Below, in pieces: positions 59,514-64,000 of a stretch of DNA of 64,000 nt; positions within the stretch are counted from its first letter, which is position 1, and each line of letters starts with the position of its first letter. Where the stretch lies: positions 44,122 to 108,121 of the forward strand of contig CAWBWT010000007.1 of NCBI GenBank assembly GCA_963792675.1, read 5' to 3'. This stretch comes from JBBROS01 sp963792675. GTDB lineage: Bacteria > Pseudomonadota > Alphaproteobacteria > Acetobacterales > Acetobacteraceae. The notes beneath the pieces were generated by a model, which was given only the letters and a program-made list of their open reading frames with translations, was not told where the DNA came from and searched no databases. The position numbers and the translations under genes were made by a program.

Positions 59514-59926
59514 TGGAACGGCATGTGGTGGCGGCCGTCGCGGAGATCCCGCCGGGCGGCCGCAAGATCGTCACCGTGCAGGGGCGGGAGATCGGCGTGT
59601 TCAACCTCGGCGGCGATTTCTTCGCGTTGCTGAACCGCTGCCCGCATCAGGGCGGTGCGCTGTGCCGCGGCCCGCAAGTGGGGCTGGTCACCGCGTCCGA
59701 GCCCGGCCGCTTCGACTACAGCCGTCCCGGCGAGATGCTGAAATGTCCCTGGCATTCCTGGACCTTCGACATCCGCACCGGGCAAAGCTGGTGCGACCCG
59801 GACGACCTGCGCGTCCGCCGCTTCGCCGTCCAGGTCGAGCCCGGTGAAACGGTGGCCAAAGGCCCGTTCGTGGCCGAAACCTTCAGCGTATCGGTCGAGC
59901 AGGATTACGTCGTCCTCGAGCTCTGA
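59513..59926 (+). CDS. Rieske-type [2Fe-2S] ferredoxin
   Basis: 137 residues; ATG 59513 overlaps the previous TGA. Cluster ligands are C43 and H45 in NRCPHQGGALC and C78 and H81 in KCPWHSWTFD, the standard C-x-H...C-x2-H. There is no signal peptide or oxygenase catalytic domain, so this is a small soluble electron carrier. The spacing between the two motifs is long (an insertion QVGLVTASEPGRFDYSRPGE). In the trio with two amidohydrolases its electron partner is not evident. Confidence 0.92.
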   Translation: MERHVVAAVAEIPPGGRKIVTVQGREIGVFNLGGDFFALLNRCPHQGGALCRGPQVGLVTASEPGRFDYSRPGEMLKCPWHSWTFDIRTGQSWCDPDDLRVRRFAVQVEPGETVAKGPFVAETFSVSVEQDYVVLEL

Positions 59927-59962
59927 CGGGCCGGCGGCGAGACCGGAGCGGTCCCGCCCGGT

Positions 59963-60598
59963 TCAGTTTTCCAGCACGGCCATGCCCTTGCGCACCGCCG
60001 GGCGCTCGCCGACCCGGTCGCACCAGCTTCGCACCGCCGGCAAGCGCTCGAACGCGTCCCCGAGCACCGGGCCCAGCATCGATCGCGCCGTGACGATCCA
60101 CGGATAGGCGGCGATGTCGGCGATGCTGTACTCGCCGCTGCCGAGGTAGGGCTGTGCGGCAAGCCGCCGCTCCATGACGCCCAGCAGCCGCTCGGCCTCC
60201 GTCTTGAACCGCTCGATCGCCAGCGGCGCCTTCGCCTCCGATCGCACGGCAAAGAAGCCGAGCTGGCCCAGCATCGGCCCGAGCCCGCCGATTTGCCAAT
60301 GCAGCCAGGCCACCGTGTCCCAATGCGCCTGTCCGCTCGGCGGCAGCAGCTGCCCGGTTTTCTCGGCGAGGTAGGTCAGGATGGCGCCGCTCTCGAACAG
60401 CGTCACGGTGCCGCCCGCGGTATCGTCGTCGACCAGGGCCGGGATCTTGTTGTTGGGTGAGAGCGCGAGGAATCCGGGCTCGAACTGCTGGTCCGACGAG
60501 ATGTCGACAGGCCGGACCTCGTAAGGTAACCCGGTTTCCTCGAGCATGATCGCCGGCTTGCGGCCGTTGGGCGTCTTCCAGGTGTGGAGGGTGATCAT
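59963..60598 (-). CDS. Glutathione S-transferase (Nu/YfcG-like)
   Basis: 211 residues from ATG 60598 with GGAG seven bases upstream. The thioredoxin-like domain is TLHTWKTPNGRKPAIMLEET and DISSDQQFEPGFLALSPNNK, IPALVD (cis-Pro) and TLFESGAILTYLAEKTG (glutathione gamma-Glu contact). The helical domain follows: YSIADIAAYPWIVTARSM. The T-P-N motif near the start matches YfcG/YghU-type enzymes, which reduce disulfides using two glutathiones. It is convergent with the Rieske gene. Confidence 0.94.
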   Translation of the reverse strand: MITLHTWKTPNGRKPAIMLEETGLPYEVRPVDISSDQQFEPGFLALSPNNKIPALVDDDTAGGTVTLFESGAILTYLAEKTGQLLPPSGQAHWDTVAWLHWQIGGLGPMLGQLGFFAVRSEAKAPLAIERFKTEAERLLGVMERRLAAQPYLGSGEYSIADIAAYPWIVTARSMLGPVLGDAFERLPAVRSWCDRVGERPAVRKGMAVLEN

Positions 60599-60913
60599 AA
60601 CGGCTCCGCAGATGAGGAACGCGGCGGGACCCAGCGACCAGGGCAGGCGCTGGTGCCGCACCGCGGGCCGATTCTTCTCACCTGCTACCCTGCCGAGCAA
60701 GCTGGCCGTTGGGGCGAGAGCGCGTTTTGCCTTCAACACTGCGTCGCCGCGGCCCATGAGCCCTGACGGCTATATAGCGAAGGGCACGGCGAGGTCGCCG
60801 GTGTCCCCGAACCGCGCCTCAAGGTGCGTCGGTTGGGTGTCCCCAGGGGGCAGCAGTTAAGAATTGATTCACCGCTTCCCGGTATGAACGTGCCCAGAAC
60901 GCTGGAGAGCGGG
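60599..60913. other. Intergenic region between GST and a small membrane-protein gene
   Basis: 315 bases. It contains the divergent 5' regions of the flanking genes and an AT-richer patch near 60770 (GGCTATATAGCGAAG) and 60855 (GTTAAGAATTGATTC), which may be promoter elements. No gene, RNA or repeat recognised. Confidence 0.5.
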
Positions 60914-61234
60914 ATGCGCTGGCGAGGCCCCTTATCTGTCCGGCTGTTGAGCATGGCCTCAGAGATTGTGCCGGCCGCCGGGTTGTCGCTGATCGTTACA
61001 GCCGTGCTGGGCGCGTTGCAGCTTATGCCGCTCGGTCATGGGTTGCTGCTTGTGCGGGTTCGCGGTGAGGACTCCGGCGCAGCATTGCTGGCAGCGGCAG
61101 CGGCGGACGCGGCGCTCGTCAGCGTTCCGGCTCCCGGCTTCGCTGTCGTTTACGGAGACGCCTCGACGGTGAGAACAGCCCTCGGTCTGGCCGTGTCATG
61201 GAAAGGAAATGCCTCGTGCTCCCCAAAGTTGTAG
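60914..61234 (+). CDS. Small hypothetical membrane protein overlapping the chemoreceptor start
   Basis: 106 residues from ATG 60914 (GGAGAGCGGG just before). One hydrophobic helix, ASEIVPAAGLSLIVTAVLGA, is followed by LLLVRVRGEDSGAALLAAAA and VSVPAPGFAVVYGDASTVRT, ending in a Cys-containing SWKGNASCSPKL. The pattern resembles small single-helix proteins common in Acetobacteraceae-like genomes, function unknown. Its last 37 bases overlap the start of the chemoreceptor gene in a different frame. Confidence 0.6.
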   Translation: MRWRGPLSVRLLSMASEIVPAAGLSLIVTAVLGALQLMPLGHGLLLVRVRGEDSGAALLAAAAADAALVSVPAPGFAVVYGDASTVRTALGLAVSWKGNASCSPKL

Positions 61235-62697
61235 ATACGTCGAATGGACACGCAAGACTGGACGCGCTCCGTCTTGCCTCGGAGCGCATCATTGTTGCAG
61301 CCATTTGGGCCCAAGGCCCCGTGGTGGCCCTGGCGGGATGGCTGGAGGGCAATAATCTGTTGTCTGGCTTATCGCTTTGGCTTATCGCCGCCGGCACTGC
61401 GACGATGGCGCAACGTGCTCGGCCAGGCTCGGCAAGTACCCGCGCCACGATAGCGGCTTCATTGTGCGCCATGCCCGCCTTGATCGTCGCGGAGGTTGCC
61501 GGTTCCTCGTGGCAAGGAGATGCGCATATGCTCTTCTTTGCCGAGGTCGCGGTGACGGCCGCGCTTCTCGATCGGCAGGCCGTGATCGTCGGCACCCTTG
61601 TCGTCGCCCTGCATCATCTTGCGCTGAACCTCGTCTTGCCTGCCCTGGTATTTCCAGGCGGCGCGGATCTGACTCGCGTCCTGTTCCACGCCGTCGTCCT
61701 GGCTTTCGAGTTGGCCGCTTTGACTTGGCTCGTGGGTCAAGCAGCAAATGCGTTGTCCGAAGCCGAAAGGTCGGCAGTCGAAGTGCGCGAACTCGCTGAG
61801 CAGCGGGAAGAGGTGCAGAAGCTCTTGACGGCCGAGGCGGCGATGATCCAGCGGACTTCAGTCAACCAAACCGCGGACAAGTTTGAAGCGGAGATCGGCG
61901 GTCTGGTTTCAGCGCTGGCCTTCGGCGCGACGGAGCTGCAGTCGACGGCAGCGTCGATGTCCGCCACCGCAACCCGGACCGACCAGCAGGCCACGACGGT
62001 TTCGGCTGCTGCGGGAGAGGCAAGCATGAGCGTGCAAACCGTCTCCGCCGCGGCGGAAGAACTCACGGCATCGATCCAGGAGATCAGCCGGCAGGTCAGC
62101 CAGTCGACCTTGATTACCGAAAAAGCGGTCGAGGATGCGCGCCGGACCGACACGATCGTTCGGGCGCTGGCCGACGGGGCACAGAGGATCGGCGACGTCG
62201 TGACGCTGATCAGCGGCATCGCCGGGCAGACCAACCTTCTGGCCCTGAACGCAACCATCGAGGCCGCACGCGCGGGTGAGGCGGGCAAAGGGTTTGCCGT
62301 GGTGGCAAGCGAAGTGAAGAACCTTGCCGCCCAAACGGCGAAGGCGACCGAGGAGATCGGTGCCCAAGTCTCGGCAATCCAAAGTGCGACGGGCGAAGCT
62401 GTGAAAGCGATCAACGCGATCGCGGCCACGATTGGCGAAGTGAATACCATCTCGTCGAACATCGCCGCCGCGGTCGAGGAGCAGGGGGCAGCGACGGCCG
62501 AGATTGCTCGGAGCGTCCAACAAACGGCCGTCAGCACGCAGCAGGTCACCGTCACGATTGCCGGTGTGGGTGATGCAGCTCAACACACAGGAATGGCTGC
62601 AGGTCAGGTACTCCATGCCGCCAACGACCTTTCACGCCAGGCAGAGCGCCTGACCAATGAAGTCAGCTGCTTCGTTGCAGGAGTTCGGGCGGCATAG
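61198..62697 (+). CDS. Methyl-accepting chemotaxis protein, membrane type without periplasmic sensor
   Basis: 499 residues. The N-terminal 190 residues form about six membrane helices with short loops (RIIVAAIWAQGPVVALAGWL, FAEVAVTAALLDRQAVIVGT, AVVLAFELAALTWLVGQAAN) and no large sensor domain. A long coiled coil follows, with the signalling tip IAGQTNLLALNATIEAARAG then GKGFAVVASEVKNLAAQTAK. It would relay a membrane or cytoplasmic signal to CheA. No che genes are nearby. ATG 61198 has no strong ribosome site. Confidence 0.95.
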   Translation: MERKCLVLPKVVDTSNGHARLDALRLASERIIVAAIWAQGPVVALAGWLEGNNLLSGLSLWLIAAGTATMAQRARPGSASTRATIAASLCAMPALIVAEVAGSSWQGDAHMLFFAEVAVTAALLDRQAVIVGTLVVALHHLALNLVLPALVFPGGADLTRVLFHAVVLAFELAALTWLVGQAANALSEAERSAVEVRELAEQREEVQKLLTAEAAMIQRTSVNQTADKFEAEIGGLVSALAFGATELQSTAASMSATATRTDQQATTVSAAAGEASMSVQTVSAAAEELTASIQEISRQVSQSTLITEKAVEDARRTDTIVRALADGAQRIGDVVTLISGIAGQTNLLALNATIEAARAGEAGKGFAVVASEVKNLAAQTAKATEEIGAQVSAIQSATGEAVKAINAIAATIGEVNTISSNIAAAVEEQGAATAEIARSVQQTAVSTQQVTVTIAGVGDAAQHTGMAAGQVLHAANDLSRQAERLTNEVSCFVAGVRAA

Positions 62698-63486
62698 GGG
62701 AGTGCCAGCAATGGCTTGGCCAAGCCATTGCTGGCGCATCTGCCGTGTGAGGTGGTCACGCGCGCCCTAGAGCATGATCCGATCAATCGGGGTCACCTGT
62801 CGGATGCACATGCTCGCAAAGCTAAGGAGGCTAGAGCTCAAGCCGATCCGCTTCGATCGGATCGGGCTCTCGCCTGCACCTGTCCCGGCCGCGGGAGCAC
62901 GACATCAGGCCAGACCAGCAGACCTGCGATGACGTTGTCTTCGGCTTCGTCATCGCGCCGCGTGGCGATCATGCCCAAGAGGTGGCGTCCAGTTTCCAGA
63001 CCCCCCAATCGACAACTCTGGTCGGTTCGAACGGGGTGTGTGTGTGTCATGCGCCATCGGTAGCGGGCGATGCTGGAGCTCCTGCAGCGACCCGGCAGCC
63101 TGGTGCTTGCCGTGAACGGTCTCGGGTGAGCGGCGCAGCCGTGCACACTCTGAGCAACGCGGGCGCTGTCAGGCTTGCTGCGGTGCGCCCAGGACGGTTC
63201 GCCATCGGTCTGCCGCTGATGGGAGCTGCATTGGTCGGGCCAATCGACCGCCTCGGTCGAGGCATCACGGGGCGCGGTGCTACTGTTCGACAGCACTATG
63301 GCCACGGCGCACCGGTAGGATGGCGGGAGGCGGAACAGACCGGAAACCTTGCCGCAGCTCGCTCGCCCGGTGATCGCGGCCCCGAGATTGCCTCGACACG
63401 GACGCAGGGGCGTGTGCTCGCCGAACCTCACGCCGCCGGGGCAGCGCGGGACGCGCTCTCCGCTCACTTCGAGCTGACCCGCCGAT
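62698..63486. other. Gene-free region next to an insertion sequence
   Basis: About 790 bases between the chemoreceptor stop and the IS256-type element. Open frames on both strands lack codon bias, ribosome sites and recognisable motifs. The only structure seen is a hairpin at 62833-62870. Composition is normal for the genome, and it may hold decayed sequence. Confidence 0.6.
62833..62870. repeat. Hairpin downstream of the chemoreceptor gene
   Basis: CCGATCCG (62843-62850) pairs with CGGATCGG (62858-62865) around CTTCGAT. Outer arms AGAGC (62833-62837) and GCTCT (62866-62870) extend it past a 5-base bulge. It could end transcription of the chemoreceptor gene, but no T-run follows. Confidence 0.45.
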
Positions 63487-64000
63487 CGCGTCCCCGTTCG
63501 TGGTGTAGCAACGGCGTTGCTGAGCAGGGTTGGCTGCTCGATCAAGCTGCCAGGGACGGCAGGCTGACGATGAGATCATCGCCGAGCGGGGCGATGGTTT
63601 CCAGTGTCATGTAGCGGGCTCGCTGCACGGTCCATTCATCGTTTTGCTCCAGCAGCAAGGCGCCGATTCGTCTCGTGACGGCTTCTTCATTGGGAAATAT
63701 GCCGACGACGTCGCTGCGGCGTTTGATCTCGCCGTTGAGCCGTTCGATCGGGTTGGTGGAGTGTATCTTCGCCCGGTGCTGGGGTGAGAATCCCATGTAG
63801 GCCAACACGTCAGCTTCTGCCTCGTCCATCAAAGCGGCCAGCTTTGGCACTCGGGGCCGGGCTTGGTCGGCAACGTCGCGCCACTGCTTTCGTGCGGCGG
63901 CGGCATCGTCCTGGGCCAAAGCGGTGCCGATCCAGGCGGACACGATGCGGCGCTGCGTTTTGCCCGCGTAGGCCAGGGCGTTGCGCATGAAATGCACTCG
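63486..64000 (-). mobile_element. IS256-family insertion sequence, transposase 3' end and terminal region (cut by window edge)
   Basis: The right edge of the window lies inside the transposase gene. Beyond its stop (63542) a short non-coding end leads to GTCCCCGTTCGTGGTGTAGC (63490-63509), which resembles IS256-type terminal inverted repeats. The outer end is probably near 63.486 kb. The exact boundary and target duplication cannot be set because the other end is outside the window. Confidence 0.7.
63542..64000 (-). CDS. IS256-family (mutator type) transposase, C-terminal part
   Basis: The frame is open to the window edge, so the true start lies beyond 64000. The last 150 residues are typical: VHFMRNALAYAGKTQ-like start, SAWIGTALAQDDAAAARKQW and the catalytic Glu in STNPIERLNGEIKRRSDVVG, IFPNEEAVTRRIGALLLEQN. 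A full protein has about 400 residues with a DDE catalytic triad. Confidence 0.95.
   Translation of the reverse strand, partial: RVHFMRNALAYAGKTQRRIVSAWIGTALAQDDAAAARKQWRDVADQARPRVPKLAALMDEAEADVLAYMGFSPQHRAKIHSTNPIERLNGEIKRRSDVVGIFPNEEAVTRRIGALLLEQNDEWTVQRARYMTLETIAPLGDDLIVSLPSLAA

Noticed and set aside
62838..63545. A 235-codon frame on the minus strand before the IS
   Set aside because: No ribosome site, no recognisable motif and a composition rich in Arg/Ser/Cys; it also crosses the IS end.
1..64000. CRISPR arrays, rRNA genes or prophage modules
   Set aside because: No regularly spaced direct repeats of 24-40 bases, no rRNA sequence and no phage structural genes were seen.

Overview
The window is very GC-rich (visibly near 70% G+C in most genes), with densely packed genes, many 1-4 base stop/start overlaps and several GTG starts. 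Gene content (F1 gamma, Ku, fused DhaKL kinase, many solute-binding-protein ABC transporters, BxlEFG-like and RbsA-type sugar importers, amidohydrolase-2 enzymes, DUF883, SemiSWEET) points to a metabolically versatile alphaproteobacterium, probably Rhodospirillales/Acetobacteraceae-like. The family-level placement is inference. The first 3.2 kb after atpG and the last 0.5 kb are accessory DNA.

Layout. 1-549: end of atpG, not followed by atpD. 550-3214: accessory block with a lower-GC frameshifted membrane-protein gene, a palindromic repeat, a RAYT transposase between two matching GTAG-headed REP palindromes, and a Phd/PIN toxin-antitoxin pair. 3364-4064: first member of a two-member paralogous family (second copy 27368-28156), both behind the same promoter-like spacing. 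4190-10319: lipoprotein, acyltransferase, a divergent flavoprotein/ATP-grasp pair, SemiSWEET, MFS. 10398-13613: DUF883, Ku, and a frameshifted ABC-F ATPase with a leader mini-ORF and hairpins. 13614-17492: oxidoreductase-SelD fusion, cupin, two small genes. 17619-27304: DhaKL kinase, then a complete two-ATPase carbohydrate/polyol ABC importer with isomerase and dehydrogenase.

28356-37113 mixes intact genes (alpha/beta hydrolase, polysaccharide deacetylase, MHS transporter) with a gene graveyard: AhpD-like, NTF2-like, tannase-like, HyuA, HyuB, LivK, LivH, LivM and LivF remnants joined by deletions. 37127-41655 is an intact RbsA-type sugar importer on the minus strand. 41792-47577 holds an orphan oligopeptide-type binding protein, an exonuclease (frameshifted), DUF427 and an EmrAB-type efflux pair.

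47821-57259 is a xylo-oligosaccharide locus: xylose isomerase, GH43 beta-xylosidase, LacI regulator, an unclassified putative glycoside hydrolase, and a divergent binding protein plus two permeases. The two arms diverge from a promoter region with mirror-image TTGAC boxes and two near-identical 17-bp operators. 57340-59926 is a tight trio of two amidohydrolases and a Rieske ferredoxin of unknown pathway. The window ends with a GST, a small membrane protein overlapping a chemoreceptor gene, and the end of an IS256-family element.

A cross-cutting feature is the number of otherwise well-preserved genes broken by single-base indels (near 1.2 kb, 12841, 22967, 25240, 25288, 33323, 35531, 36195, 43.85 kb, 56132). 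Several sit in short G/C runs, so base-calling error in a single-molecule assembly is as likely as true pseudogenes. The deletions in 28.7-37.1 kb cannot be explained that way.
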